A stretch of DNA of 64,000 nucleotides from Desulfofundulus luciae. Its GTDB lineage: Bacteria; Bacillota; Desulfotomaculia; Desulfotomaculales; Desulfovirgulaceae. This document shows, in pieces, positions 45,295 through 52,469 of the stretch (position 1 is the stretch's first letter; every line of letters begins with the position of its first letter). The translations under genes and the position numbers were made by a program. The notes under the pieces were generated by a model. It was given only the letters and a program-made list of their open reading frames with translations. It was not told the origin of the DNA and did not search any database. The stretch spans positions 44,279 to 108,278 of the forward strand of contig NZ_JAUSUX010000009.1 of NCBI RefSeq assembly GCF_030813795.1. The letters run 5' to 3'.

Positions 45295-45754
45295 TTAATT
45301 GGAAGGTACTTCCTGCTTTAAAAGAAGACAAAAGTAACCCAGAGGTTTATTTTCCTGAGCTCCCGTCACGTGGGTATATGCCGGAAAAAAACCTTTTGCA
45401 AATGCCCCTCGGGCCTTGCGCTGCGCGGCTTTTTTGTCGCGGGCTGCGCCCGTCTCAGTTCCCCCTCCGCTTTCGCTCCGGTGGCCTGAGACGGGCTTCC
45501 GCCCGTTTCTGCGCTTCGCGGTGCGGGCTTGCGCCCGGTTGCAGCTTTGCCGTGCGGGCTTATGCCCGTTGCCTGCCGCTCCGCGGTTTGGCCGGCGGGC
45601 TGCGCCCGGGTTTGCACCCCCGGGGCCCTTGCCCCGTCCGCTGCGGGGCAACCGCCCCGGGGGTGGTACCTTTTTGTTGTCTGCGTGCTCCCGACGGCCG
45701 GCTCTTCTAATGCCCGCCTCGCACGCCGTTATGGGCTTGTTAAGCATTCATTGA
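45295..45754. other. Gene-free GC-rich region with hairpin repeats
   Basis: Open frames here exist in several registers and encode only low-complexity A/G/P/R-rich text without ribosome sites, so I regard the stretch as non-coding. It contains five CGGGC...GCCCG hairpins and the palindrome-like CCCCGGGGCC/GGCAACCGCCCCGGGG. An origin, transfer origin or RNA-coding role is possible. Confidence 0.5.
45439..45609. repeat. Array of five short GC hairpins
   Basis: Five copies of a GCGGGCTNNGCCCG palindrome start near 45439, 45491, 45523, 45554 and 45594, spaced 52, 32, 31 and 40 bp. Linkers are similar (GTTGCAGCTTTGCCG, GTTGCCTGCCGCTCCG, GTTTCTGCGCTTCGCG). Confidence 0.6.
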
Positions 45755-46085
45755 GGCCCCGTTACCCCCACTTATGGGGGCGGCAGATGCCGCCAGGGCC
45801 CATAGCGTGGACCCCATACTCCATATGAAGTGGTTAGTCAGCGATCAATGCGTCATAACCGGGGGTCCGGTAACGCCGCTAATTTGCGGCGGGGAAGGAG
45901 CCGGCCGAAAGCCGGCGTCATACCTCCGTTGGTTGATTAAGGTTGGAGCAGGTGCCGACCCTGCGGGCGGCACCCCTCAACCACGTTCTCGATCCCGGGC
46001 ATGTGGCAGGCAGACACCGGGATCCATTGCTGGTACCGCCGAACTACGGCCCCCATTTACCCCGGGGAGGAGACGGGAATTCATG
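45755..46085 (+). ncRNA. Structured RNA resembling a HEARO/omega RNA, without iscB
   Basis: The plus strand has a chain of strong hairpins: CCCCCA/TGGGGG, GGCGGCA/TGCCGCC, CGCCGC/GCGGCG, GCCGGC/GCCGGC and GGTGCCG/CGGCACC, with single-stranded segments such as GCGATCAATGCGTCATAACC and CGTTGGTTGATTAAGGTTGG. These segments resemble, from memory, the HEARO RNA associated with IscB nucleases. It ends in GGGGAGGAGACGG plus ATGTTCCTTCCC at 46083, which looks like an iscB ribosome site and first codons, but the frame that follows is not IscB. Family assignment needs a covariance-model search. Confidence 0.5.
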
Positions 46086-46124
46086 TTCCTTCCCGCCTCC
46101 CCGCCATCCGGAGCTGATCTACAT

Positions 46125-46439
46125 CTACACTGCTTCCGCAACGCTACTCTTCTTGCAAACGGCCTCCAGCAGGACCATCACTTGCCATCGTTTGTCTCCC
46201 CTGACCCGCAGGCAGTCGTTGTCGGAATTGCGGAGCCATTGCTGTACCCACCTGTAGGTCTCACAGCTTGCTACATTTACCGCCCTGCCCAGAATCTCAA
46301 GGGCCATCCCGGGTTTTTCATCGATGACGTGGCGCGGTATTACCCTGGCAAGGGCATCCGCGTCCTCCGCCTCGATTGCCCTTGCAGCCCGGCGGGCGTA
46401 GTGGTCTTTGAGAGCTTCTTCGAGTTGTATCATTCTCAT
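46125..46439 (-). CDS. Small protein of unknown function
   Basis: About 104 aa, starting at the ATG at 46439, which overlaps the previous stop as ATGA (GGAGGTATAAG upstream). It is helical: IQLEEALKDHYARRAARAIE, IPRHVIDEKPGMALEILGRA and a cysteine-containing end (VLLEAVCKKSSV). No family recognised. It is the last gene of the small-protein operon that starts near 49.7 kb. Confidence 0.55.
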   Translation of the reverse strand: MRMIQLEEALKDHYARRAARAIEAEDADALARVIPRHVIDEKPGMALEILGRAVNVASCETYRWVQQWLRNSDNDCLRVRGDKRWQVMVLLEAVCKKSSVAEAV

Positions 46440-46795
46440 TGCCACTTATACCTCCCGTATGGTTTTTTCCAGGTCGTGCCGGCCACCCCGTTCTCTTGGT
46501 TTCGCCCTAAAATCACATTCAGCGCAGCGGCGAGGGTGGCTGCATCCACCGGGTTCTCGATCCCGATGTACTGCTGCACGTCCGCCGCAGACCACTTGTC
46601 GGCATCCAGGCAGCCGCACCGGTTGAAGTTGATAACCGCTATTAAATGACTACCTCCGCCGATACCACCGGACGGCCGGACGGCAATCCACATCTCCGTA
46701 CCCCGCCCCGTAATCACGTAGTTACCCGGTGCTCTGAGCGGGTGTATTTTTACCGGCCATCTGTTATCATGTAAAGAAGCCTGTACTTCCATCAT
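46436..46795 (-). CDS. Small protein of unknown function
   Basis: 119 aa. PLRAPGNYVITGRGTEMWIAVRPSGGI is beta-rich; the C-terminal half (DADKWSAADVQQYIGIENPVDAATLAAALN) is helical. No family recognised. It overlaps the next gene by 4 nt and follows the zinc-ribbon gene by 16 nt, so the three are co-transcribed. Confidence 0.6.
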   Translation of the reverse strand: MMEVQASLHDNRWPVKIHPLRAPGNYVITGRGTEMWIAVRPSGGIGGGSHLIAVINFNRCGCLDADKWSAADVQQYIGIENPVDAATLAAALNVILGRNQENGVAGTTWKKPYGRYKWQ

Positions 46796-46811
46796 TCGTA
46801 ATTTAACCCCC

Positions 46812-47162
46812 TTAAACTCCCAGGATTATATCCCCTTCCGTTTCCCCGGTTTCTTCACCCCACTGACTGCGCGGGGCCAGCAAGGTACCGTTCCAGTTGT
46901 AATCCTTTCCGCACCGTTCGCAGGTGTTGGTGAAACCATCGCAGATGACGCTTTCACCGCAGTCGCACCGCACTTCCACATAGCCCGGAATTCGCCTTTT
47001 GATATACCTGACAGGATCCGGCACTTCCATCGTTCCGCAAATGGGGCACTTCCCGGGAGTGGTCCTTTTCCAGTTACCGGCTCCGCATTTGGGGCATATA
47101 ACCCCGCCACCGATTTGTTCGGTAACATATTCAGCCGGAACCCTTTTGATGACTCTTGACAT
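46812..47162 (-). CDS. Zinc-ribbon protein of unknown function
   Basis: 116 aa from the ATG at 47162 (AAAGGAG at 9-nt spacing). Three pairs of CxxC-type sites are visible: CPKCGAGNWKRTTPGKCPICG, CDCGESVICDGFTNTCERCG, suggesting two zinc ribbons around a basic linker (RYIKRRIPGYVEV). It is probably nucleic-acid binding; the context is a primase-like and RadC-like gene group. Confidence 0.65.
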   Translation of the reverse strand: MSRVIKRVPAEYVTEQIGGGVICPKCGAGNWKRTTPGKCPICGTMEVPDPVRYIKRRIPGYVEVRCDCGESVICDGFTNTCERCGKDYNWNGTLLAPRSQWGEETGETEGDIILGV

Positions 47163-47179
47163 TCGACCCATCTCCTTTC

Positions 47180-48184
47180 TTATACCCGGACGACCCGCAC
47201 TTCCATACCGGCCGCCAGGGCGTCATCAATACCTTTTTTATCGCTCCACACTGCCCGGCTAACCGCCAGGCCGTGCTTTTTCAGTTCCACTTTCAGGGTC
47301 AAGTATGCTCGTGCCACTTCCGGTTTGCTTTCCAAATCCCGGTCGAAGGCGATTATGACTTCTTTTGCTTCAAGAGCCAGGATAGCCGGTATAGCCGGCC
47401 GCCAGGTGGCGGCGCTTAGTGCGCCCACCACGACGGCGCCCAGGTACTTGCAGGCGATGTCCGCTTTCAACGGGCCTTCGGTGATCCATATCCGCCGGTC
47501 TTCGACTTTTGCGGGCCTGGTCACGTGGGCAGGGGTGCCGCAGGAGCAGCCGCCCCGGCTTTTGTGACCGCTGAACAGCTTATATTTCCCGCCCCGGGCG
47601 TCGTCCATGCGGCGCTGCAGGGCCTGGATCCGGCCCTTTTCGTCCCGCACCGGGATGAAGTATCCTGGCTGCCGGTCGAAGGTCCAGTAGGTGCCGCCGT
47701 ACGGCCCCCAGGCCTTGTAAAAGCCGGGGATGCCGGCCAGGTCATGGCCCATTCGGATCAGGCGCCTGCAGACCGACCATGGGGCTTCGGTTTCGGGGAC
47801 CGACCGGTAGCCGTTCCTCCTGATCTCCCATTCAGTCAGCCCGCGCCGGAGCAGATCCTCTCTGTGGCGCGGGTGAAGATAAAGGAGTCGCAGAAAGTCA
47901 CGGTACACCCGGTCCCGCACTTCCACCGGAGCGGTTTGCGCCGCGGTTATTGAGTCGTCTTTCATGAGCGCCGGCAGGTTTACCATGCCCGGTTCCAGCC
48001 AGTGGAGGTAGGCTACCTGGCCGTTGCTCAGGACCACTTCCTTGAACGAGCCCTCGCGCACCCGCATGCAGCTGGCGATGAAGCTATTGAAACCGCACCA
48101 GTCGCCCTTGCCGCAGATGGGGCAGGGGCGCCAGGGTTTCACCGGAATGAATTTTCCCTCGGGGTAACGGTGTTCCGCCTGCAC
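47180..48184 (-). CDS. Primase-like Toprim protein (DUF3854-like)
   Basis: 334 aa. An N-terminal zinc site (CPICGKGDWC...C) precedes a linker that resembles plasmid primases (YFIPVRDEKGRIQALQRRMDDARGGKYKLFSG), then a Toprim core: ITEGPLKADIACKYLGAVVVG (catalytic Glu), VIIAFDRDLE (DxD-type) and GIDDALAAG. It probably serves replication or transfer of the element. Start GTG at 48184 behind GAGGGGGGATCGG. No helicase domain is fused. Confidence 0.8.
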   Translation of the reverse strand: MQAEHRYPEGKFIPVKPWRPCPICGKGDWCGFNSFIASCMRVREGSFKEVVLSNGQVAYLHWLEPGMVNLPALMKDDSITAAQTAPVEVRDRVYRDFLRLLYLHPRHREDLLRRGLTEWEIRRNGYRSVPETEAPWSVCRRLIRMGHDLAGIPGFYKAWGPYGGTYWTFDRQPGYFIPVRDEKGRIQALQRRMDDARGGKYKLFSGHKSRGGCSCGTPAHVTRPAKVEDRRIWITEGPLKADIACKYLGAVVVGALSAATWRPAIPAILALEAKEVIIAFDRDLESKPEVARAYLTLKVELKKHGLAVSRAVWSDKKGIDDALAAGMEVRVVRV

Positions 48185-48202
48185 CCCCGATCCCCCCTCT
48201 GC

Positions 48203-48643
48203 TTAAATCAATCCCTTTGTTTTCAGGCTTATAAACTTTCCGTCGCCGATGATGATGTGATCCAGCACCGGGATGCCGACTATTCTCCCGGCCTCGGCCA
48301 GGTTTTTTGTGATAGCCATGTCCTCTTTCGAAGGTTGCGGGTCACCGCTCGGGTGATTGTGAACAAGGACTATGTTGTAACTGTTGGCCAGGATTGCCGC
48401 CTTAAAGACTTCCCGGGGGTGGACCTGGACGCTGTTCAGCGTGCCCACCGCTACGGTATGGATTGCCGTCGGTTCGTTTTTGGCATTAAGGCATATAACC
48501 AGGAAGATCTCCCGGTCGGCGTCTTCCAGAAAGTCACGAACCAGATCGGCCACATCCTCCGGTCCGGTTATTCTGCGGGCTGCGTAAAATATGCCCGCTT
48601 CCTTGACAAGTTTCACCGAAACGATATTTATCCGTTTCTTCAT
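48203..48643 (-). CDS. RadC-like JAB-domain protein
   Basis: 146 aa consisting of the RadC MPN/JAMM domain. The metal motif VHNHPSGDPQPSKEDMAIT and GIPVLDHIIIGDGKFISLKTKG are canonical; the N-terminal helix-hairpin-helix of chromosomal RadC is missing. Such short RadC proteins are common on mobile elements and their role is unclear. Its start lies behind a structured leader (see 48644-48712). Confidence 0.9.
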   Translation of the reverse strand: MKKRINIVSVKLVKEAGIFYAARRITGPEDVADLVRDFLEDADREIFLVICLNAKNEPTAIHTVAVGTLNSVQVHPREVFKAAILANSYNIVLVHNHPSGDPQPSKEDMAITKNLAEAGRIVGIPVLDHIIIGDGKFISLKTKGLI

Positions 48644-48712
48644 GCTCCCGGGGCGGCCGCCGGCGCCGCCCCTTTCACCTCCTCTTCGGGTGATTGGGCG
48701 GGCCGGGCCGCC
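48644..48712 (-). promoter_or_regulatory. Structured intercistronic leader before radC (unit f)
   Basis: Minus-strand order: GC palindrome GGCGGCCCGGCCCGCC right after the upstream stop, linker with TCACC, AGGAGGTGA (the GGTGA pairs with TCACC), then a GC hairpin (GGGGCGGC/GCCGCCCC) and GGGAGCATG. The Shine-Dalgarno sequence is partly paired in the loop region. Confidence 0.55.
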
Positions 48713-48719
48713 TGAAGTT

Positions 48720-48911
48720 CTAAATCTCGCAGTCTGCCATCCGCCGTGCCCGGTTCCGGTCTTCCGTCTCCGCCACCAGGCGCAGCAGCCGTATCAACCT
48801 TTCGCCACGGGCAATCTCCTCGCGCAGGGAAATCTCCCGCATGGCGGACATTGCCACCAGGTAGGTGGTATCTTCACCTGCGTTTCGTGCCTCCCAGATC
48901 CGGTATGTCAA
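48720..48911 (-). CDS. Small protein of unknown function
   Basis: About 63 aa from a TTG at 48911 that overlaps the ardC-like stop (TTGA), with AGAGGGG at 9-nt spacing; an ATG at 48920 has its ribosome site too close. The chain is a single charged helical stretch (AMREISLREEIARGERLIRL, then ETEDRNRARRMADCEI). No family recognised. Confidence 0.5.
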   Translation of the reverse strand: MTYRIWEARNAGEDTTYLVAMSAMREISLREEIARGERLIRLLRLVAETEDRNRARRMADCEI

Positions 48912-49738
48912 GCCGCACATCCCCTCTCTTCCGGGGTGGCGGCTTCCCAGATCCTTTCCAGCACTTCTTCGACCTCGCAGAGCACTTTCATTACGAGTTT
49001 AAGCGCCTGTTTCGACTCGCCGCCGACGCAGGCTTTGATGTACTGCCACCCGTGCCAGGCGTATCCGGAATAGCCGTAGATCTCGCAGAGGGTACAGGCC
49101 ACTGTCTCGGCAACCACTTCCTGCACCGGATCCTGGCCTCCCACCAGGGGGCGTATGGTGTTATGCACCGCGTGCGCCAACTCGTGGAAATACGTTTTGA
49201 TGTCGTGAGTGTGCAGGTTGATCCTTTTTAGTCCTGGCTGGAAACTGCCGTAACAGCTGCCGTCTCCAGGGCTGTATCTAACTTTGATCCCCAGCCTTGC
49301 CGCCACGTCGAACAGGGGAGGCAACTCGGGAGGCATGTAGTTTATCTCCGGCAGGGGTTCACCCTCCGTATCTTCCAGGCGGAACACCGGGATGAACCGG
49401 AAACCCACAATCACAGGGCGTTCTTCTTCCCGCTCCTCGCCCGTTTCGGGGTCCTGTATTTTAACCTTCCTGGTTTTGGTCAGCGGGGCCAGAATGTAGA
49501 ACGCTTTGGCCCCCTTCTTGACCCGCCTGCCCACCTGTTCCCACTGCCGGAACCCCCTGGCGTCCTCGGTCCCGGCCAGGTACATCAGCAGGCGGTTGCC
49601 CAGGCTCCATTTGTCAGACGGCCTTTCATCACCTGCCTGGCGCCGGATCATCGTCCGGGCCACCGCCGGCGGCAGGTTGCCACTTTCGAACATTGACAGC
49701 AGCTTTTCAAGCGCTTCGCGCAATATTTCTTCTTTCAT
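48908..49738 (-). CDS. ArdC-like antirestriction protein with zincin domain
   Basis: 276 aa. The N-terminal ArdC ssDNA-binding domain has SDKWSLGNRLLMYLAGTEDARGFRQWEQVGRRVKKGAKAFYIL; the C-terminal metalloprotease-like domain has KTYFHELAHAVHN (HExxH) and EVVAETVACTLCEIYGYSG (third ligand region). ArdC proteins protect incoming DNA against restriction during conjugation. Here too a structured leader with the only good ribosome site precedes the ATG. Confidence 0.88.
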   Translation of the reverse strand: MKEEILREALEKLLSMFESGNLPPAVARTMIRRQAGDERPSDKWSLGNRLLMYLAGTEDARGFRQWEQVGRRVKKGAKAFYILAPLTKTRKVKIQDPETGEEREEERPVIVGFRFIPVFRLEDTEGEPLPEINYMPPELPPLFDVAARLGIKVRYSPGDGSCYGSFQPGLKRINLHTHDIKTYFHELAHAVHNTIRPLVGGQDPVQEVVAETVACTLCEIYGYSGYAWHGWQYIKACVGGESKQALKLVMKVLCEVEEVLERIWEAATPEERGCAA

Positions 49739-49742
49739 GATC

Positions 49743-49812
49743 CGGGGCGGGGCTTAACCGGCCCGCCCCGTTCCCTCCTTTCAATAAGAACGGTTTGCGG
49801 GCCGGTGGCCCG
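49743..49812 (-). promoter_or_regulatory. Structured intercistronic leader before the ardC-like gene (unit e)
   Basis: Outer stem ACCGGCCCGC/GCGGGCCGGT (10 bp) and inner stem CCGTTC/GAACGG enclose a loop that carries AAAGGAGG. Alternatively the 3' half folds as CGGGGCGGG/CCCGCCCCG. Only GATC separates that hairpin from the ATG, so no other ribosome site is available. Confidence 0.65.
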
Positions 49813-49818
49813 GTCAGT

Positions 49819-50016
49819 TTACCTTTCCGCCTCTGCGCAATCCGGGCAAAGGAAGCCTGTCAGGTTGCCCCGGCTGTCGTAATCACCGTGGACCAGGCAA
49901 CCCCCAAAGCGGTCTGGCCTAGCCCATTCCCTGGCCTGGCGCAGGCAGGCTTCGCAGTAGCCCTTTTTAAGTAGCCGCTGCGCGTCGTCGCCCTGCAAAT
50001 ACTCGGTCTTAGCCAT
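49819..50016 (-). CDS. Small zinc-binding protein of unknown function
   Basis: 65 aa. CEACLRQAREWARPDRFGGC and FLCPDCAEAER give four cysteines of a likely zinc site, with a central HGDYDSRG. It overlaps the upstream gene by 8 nt, and AAGGGGGAA precedes the ATG. No family recognised. Confidence 0.6.
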   Translation of the reverse strand: MAKTEYLQGDDAQRLLKKGYCEACLRQAREWARPDRFGGCLVHGDYDSRGNLTGFLCPDCAEAER

Positions 50017-50242
50017 TTCCCCTTCCCCCTTCCACCTTCACCGGGATGACTTCCTCACCCCGGCAGAAGTGCACCAGGCGGTCGGTCTCCACTGCTCTTG
50101 CGTTCCATACGGCAATGGTGCCGCACGCGTGGCAGGGACCAGCGTCTTCCCAGGGCTGGGGGTGTGGGACTTTATAGAACAGGCGGTCCTTGTGCCACGG
50201 GGTGCGGAACAGCACCCCCGGCTTAACCCTCTCAAATTTCAT
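50009..50242 (-). CDS. Small CxxC protein of unknown function
   Basis: 77 aa. MKFERVKPGVLFRTPWHKDR starts a beta-rich domain; CHACGTIAVWNAR contains a CxxC and a later HFC may complete a zinc site. It follows a structured leader (50249-50313) and overlaps the next gene. Confidence 0.6.
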   Translation of the reverse strand: MKFERVKPGVLFRTPWHKDRLFYKVPHPQPWEDAGPCHACGTIAVWNARAVETDRLVHFCRGEEVIPVKVEGGRGNG

Positions 50243-50248
50243 TCTCTC

Positions 50249-50313
50249 CAGGGCGGACCCTTCCGGCCCGCCCCATTCCCTCCTTTCTGGAAATGGTTTG
50301 GGCCGGAAGGCCC
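50249..50313 (-). promoter_or_regulatory. Structured intercistronic leader (unit d)
   Basis: The clearest copy: outer stem CCTTCCGGCCC/GGGCCGGAAGG (11 bp, perfect) and inner stem CCATT/AATGG enclose a loop with AAAGGAGGG. A possible leader peptide (ATG at the end of the loop, 14 codons) would run through the 3' arm to the next gene's start. Confidence 0.65.
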
Positions 50314-50320
50314 AGTTAGC

Positions 50321-50500
50321 TTACTTTGTATTCTTCGCAATCCATTCATCAATTTTGGCAGCTATAATAACTGCCTCCTCTTCACTCAGGAAACCAAAAA
50401 GTTTAAGGGTCATAAGTGCGCTAGACACTCTCTGCCCGTAAGTCTGATCGACCCAGTCTGGTGCCGGGTCGGAGGGAGACCGCCTTTCTGCAAGGGACAT
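50321..50500 (-). CDS. Small protein of unknown function (59 aa)
   Basis: 59 aa, starting with ATG at 50500 behind AAGGGGGAAGAT. It reads MSLAERRSPSDPAPDWVDQT, then LMTLKLFGFLSEEEAVIIAA and a C-terminal KIDEWIAKNTK, an amphipathic helical domain. It is flanked by the same structured leaders as its neighbours, which supports it as a real gene. No family recognised. Confidence 0.6.
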   Translation of the reverse strand: MSLAERRSPSDPAPDWVDQTYGQRVSSALMTLKLFGFLSEEEAVIIAAKIDEWIAKNTK

Positions 50501-50523
50501 TTTATCTTCCCCCTTCCTCTTAC

Positions 50524-50586
50524 GGGGCGGGCGTTACGTCCCGCCCCATTTCTCCTTTCTTGAGAACGGTTTGGGCCGGGAGGCCC
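50524..50586 (-). promoter_or_regulatory. Structured intercistronic leader (unit c)
   Basis: Palindrome GGGCCTCCCGGCCC, inner stem TTCTC/GAGAA around AAGAAAG with the Shine-Dalgarno AAAGGAG, then GGGGCGGG/CCCGCCCC. A mini-ORF (ATG GGG CGG to a TAA, 9 codons) starts in the loop; the real gene has a second ribosome site after the hairpin. Confidence 0.6.
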
Positions 50587-50593
50587 GATATCC

Positions 50594-50758
50594 TTACTCC
50601 CGAAAGCTGTCCCGCCAGTCGACCAGCCTGATTTTCAACTCGTCCAGGCTGTCCCGGAAGGGGTAACCGGCGGCCAGTTCCTCAGCCAAGTCTTTCTCCA
50701 GCTCCACGAGCCTTTCTATAACTAAGTCCAGCAACTGGTACATCCCTGCTCTGTCCAT
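50594..50758 (-). CDS. Small protein of unknown function (54 aa)
   Basis: 54 aa from the ATG at 50758: MDRAGMYQLLDLVIERLVEL, then EKDLAEELAAGYPFRDSLDE and LKIRLVDWRDSFRE. It is helical and acidic, with no family recognised. The structured leader at 50763-50834 provides its ribosome site. Confidence 0.55.
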   Translation of the reverse strand: MDRAGMYQLLDLVIERLVELEKDLAEELAAGYPFRDSLDELKIRLVDWRDSFRE

Positions 50759-50762
50759 GTTT

Positions 50763-50834
50763 TCGGGGCAGGCCCCCGGCGACCCGCCCCCATCTCACCT
50801 CCTTGTCTGAAGTGAGTTAGGCGGGCCGGGCCGC
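50763..50834 (-). promoter_or_regulatory. Structured intercistronic leader (unit b)
   Basis: Begins with the same 16-mer palindrome as unit f (GGCGGCCCGGCCCGCC). Inner stem CTCAC/GTGAG encloses AAGGAG; outer pairing GGCCCGCC/GGCGGGTC has one G-U. The alternative 3' hairpin is GGGGCGGG/CCTGCCCC. Confidence 0.55.
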
Positions 50835-50860
50835 CTGAGTGATTAAGTTTTCCTTAATAA

Positions 50861-50909
50861 AGCAAAAGAGGACGGTCGGAACATGAATGTCCCGTTTTCC
50901 GTCCTCTTT
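50861..50909 (-). terminator. Intrinsic terminator after the RelE-like toxin gene
   Basis: AAAGAGGACGG and CCGTCCTCTTT form an 11-bp stem whose loop is itself self-complementary (GGGACATTCATGTTCC), followed by TTGCTTTATT on the minus strand. Confidence 0.75.
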
Positions 50910-50938
50910 CTGGCCTTGACGGCCGTATTCCAATCTTC

Positions 50939-51199
50939 TTACCTGCGGTATGCTTTGCTCCGATGGACTACCTCGGCAATATGAACCTCCTGGTTTTCAA
51001 ACCGATACCGGAAGGTCACACGCCAGTCACCCACCCGAAGCCTAAAGCGATTGTCCGCGTATTCCAGCTTAAGAACATCACCTTGGGGTGGAAACATCCG
51101 CAGGTTTCTTTCAATCGCCATCTTAATTCTTTCACGTACTTGTCTTTCTAAAGACTTGAGTTGCCGAATAGCCTTGGGGGAAAAGATTATATCATACAC
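50939..51199 (-). CDS. RelE/ParE-family toxin
   Basis: 86 aa from the GTG at 51199 (GGAGG upstream). VYDIIFSPKAIRQLKSLERQVRERI, then LKLEYADNRFRLRVGDWRVTFRYR and a C-terminal VVHRSKAYRR are typical of RelE-type ribosome-dependent mRNases. It overlaps the antitoxin gene by 8 nt. Confidence 0.88.
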   Translation of the reverse strand: MYDIIFSPKAIRQLKSLERQVRERIKMAIERNLRMFPPQGDVLKLEYADNRFRLRVGDWRVTFRYRFENQEVHIAEVVHRSKAYRR

Positions 51200-51401
51200 C
51201 GAGTTCCCTCCAGACATCTTCGGCTTTTATGCCTTTACCGGCATCTATTTCGGCAAACGATTCTTCGATTTCAGCCGCTTCTTCCGGTGAAACCTTTTCA
51301 GTTGGCCAGGCCATGGAGTTAAGAATAACCCACAATGCCTGCACCTGTTCATCGCTCAACCGGTCGATAAGGGCCTTGACATACTCCCTCGCAATAGCCA
51401 T
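51192..51401 (-). CDS. Antitoxin of the RelE-like pair
   Basis: 69 aa from the ATG at 51401 (GGGGTGATTACC upstream). IAREYVKALIDRLSDEQVQALWVILNSMAWP followed by an acidic tail with EEAAEIEESFAEIDAGKGIKAEDVWRELGV, the usual toxin-wrapping C-terminus. The longer frame to 51467 lacks a ribosome site. Confidence 0.75.
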   Translation of the reverse strand: MAIAREYVKALIDRLSDEQVQALWVILNSMAWPTEKVSPEEAAEIEESFAEIDAGKGIKAEDVWRELGV

Positions 51402-51487
51402 GGTAATCACCCCGAGATCATTATATCTCGGAGAGACCATCTTCACCACTCCTCTTTCATTTATCATCGGCTCTCCCTTACACTCGG

Positions 51488-51760
51488 CTACCGCAAGGTC
51501 ACCGCCAGCGTGACGACGATGCCGCCGAATCCCAGCAGCATGGTCATCAGAAGACCGATTGACCAGCGGTAGATGCCGTGCAGTTCTTGTCTTAAACCGT
51601 TAATTTCTTGCTTAACGCCACCAAACTCTTCCCGGAATTCGCTCCGCAGGTTGTTCTCCATCCGGTCCATTCTTTCCACCAGGTAGAGAAACCAGTGCGG
51701 GGGTAGTTCCGGCGGCTCGGCTGCAGCCGCTGTTTCTTTCATGGTTTCCACGGTTATCAC
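51488..51760 (-). CDS. Small coiled-coil membrane protein
   Basis: About 90 aa from the GTG at 51760 (GGAGG at 8-nt spacing). A proline-rich start (EPPELPPHWF) and a coiled coil (ERMDRMENNLRSEFREEFGG, then KQEINGLRQEL) lead to one C-terminal membrane helix (IGLLMTMLLGFGGIVVTLAV). The layout resembles phage-type DUF1640/holin-like small proteins, but no family is certain. Confidence 0.6.
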   Translation of the reverse strand: MITVETMKETAAAAEPPELPPHWFLYLVERMDRMENNLRSEFREEFGGVKQEINGLRQELHGIYRWSIGLLMTMLLGFGGIVVTLAVTLR

Positions 51761-51791
51761 CGCCCCCACCTCCAGTTTAACATTCCGGAGG

Positions 51792-52364
51792 CTAGCCGGC
51801 AATCTCGACGCTTACCGCGAAGAGTTTGTCGTCGCCCATAGGCCGGTACTTAATCTTTGCTTGTTTGCCCGAGGAACCCAGCAGAGCCTGACCGTTACCG
51901 TTCTTGGCGCAGATCTTATATTCCGCACCGTCTCCGGTAACCCCAATCGCCCAGATGGTACTTTCACTTTTTCCGGGCTTTACCTCTTTAATGGCAAAAG
52001 TATCAACCTTCAGCTCTTCCTGATCTGTGCTATTTCCCCTGCGGGATTCATTTTTGTCTCCTTGTGCCGATTTCTGCTCACCTTTTACCAGCGCCGCCAG
52101 CACCGCCTGCGCGTCGTCCGCTCTGCCCGCACCAATGAGCGCAGACAGCAGGTTGATGGTCGCCACAGCGGCCGTCTGGCGGGAGCGCAGCCATTCGAGT
52201 TCCCGGTCGGTGTTTGCCAGGTTGTCCCTGACGGCCCGGAGGGCTTCTTCGTCCCCGCCCTGGGAAAGTTTCTTTTTCAGGTCCGTCCTGGCAGCCATTA
52301 TGTCGCGTATTACCGTCGGTATCTCGTTAACTTCCTTAACCAGCTTGACCAGCATTTCCTTCAT
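51792..52364 (-). CDS. Protein of unknown function (190 aa)
   Basis: 190 aa. Residues 1-95 are helical and charged (LVKEVNEIPTVIRDIMAART, then RELEWLRSRQTAAVATINLL); a low-complexity linker (EQKSAQGDKNESRRGNSTDQ) precedes a beta-rich C-terminal domain (FAIKEVKPGKSESTIWAIGV, KIKYRPMGDDKLFAVSVEI). No family recognised. It follows a structured leader. Confidence 0.6.
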   Translation of the reverse strand: MKEMLVKLVKEVNEIPTVIRDIMAARTDLKKKLSQGGDEEALRAVRDNLANTDRELEWLRSRQTAAVATINLLSALIGAGRADDAQAVLAALVKGEQKSAQGDKNESRRGNSTDQEELKVDTFAIKEVKPGKSESTIWAIGVTGDGAEYKICAKNGNGQALLGSSGKQAKIKYRPMGDDKLFAVSVEIAG

Positions 52365-52370
52365 GCTTCC

Positions 52371-52443
52371 GGGCTACGGGCCATCCGGCCCGCGCCCAAT
52401 CACCTCCTTGAAAATGATGATTGGTTTTGCGGGCCGGCGGCCC
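52371..52443 (-). promoter_or_regulatory. Structured intercistronic leader (unit a)
   Basis: Outer stem CCGGCCCGC/GCGGGCCGG (9 bp), inner stem CCAATCA/TGATTGG (7 bp) enclosing a loop with AAGGAGG. The 3' half can instead fold as GGGCC/GGCCC and GGGC/GCCC just before GGAAGCATG. Confidence 0.65.
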
Positions 52444-52469
52444 TTAATTTCTCTTTACACTCGCATCCC

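Noticed and set aside
45295..45747. Minus-strand open frame of 150 codons over the GC-rich hairpin region
   Set aside because: Low-complexity A/G/P/R composition, no ribosome site, and other frames are open too; explained by the palindromic repeats.
45755..46085. Group II intron
   Set aside because: No domain V signature and no reverse transcriptase.
45774..46649. 291-codon plus-strand frame
   Set aside because: It runs through the structured RNA and then against two minus-strand genes; composition is not protein-like.
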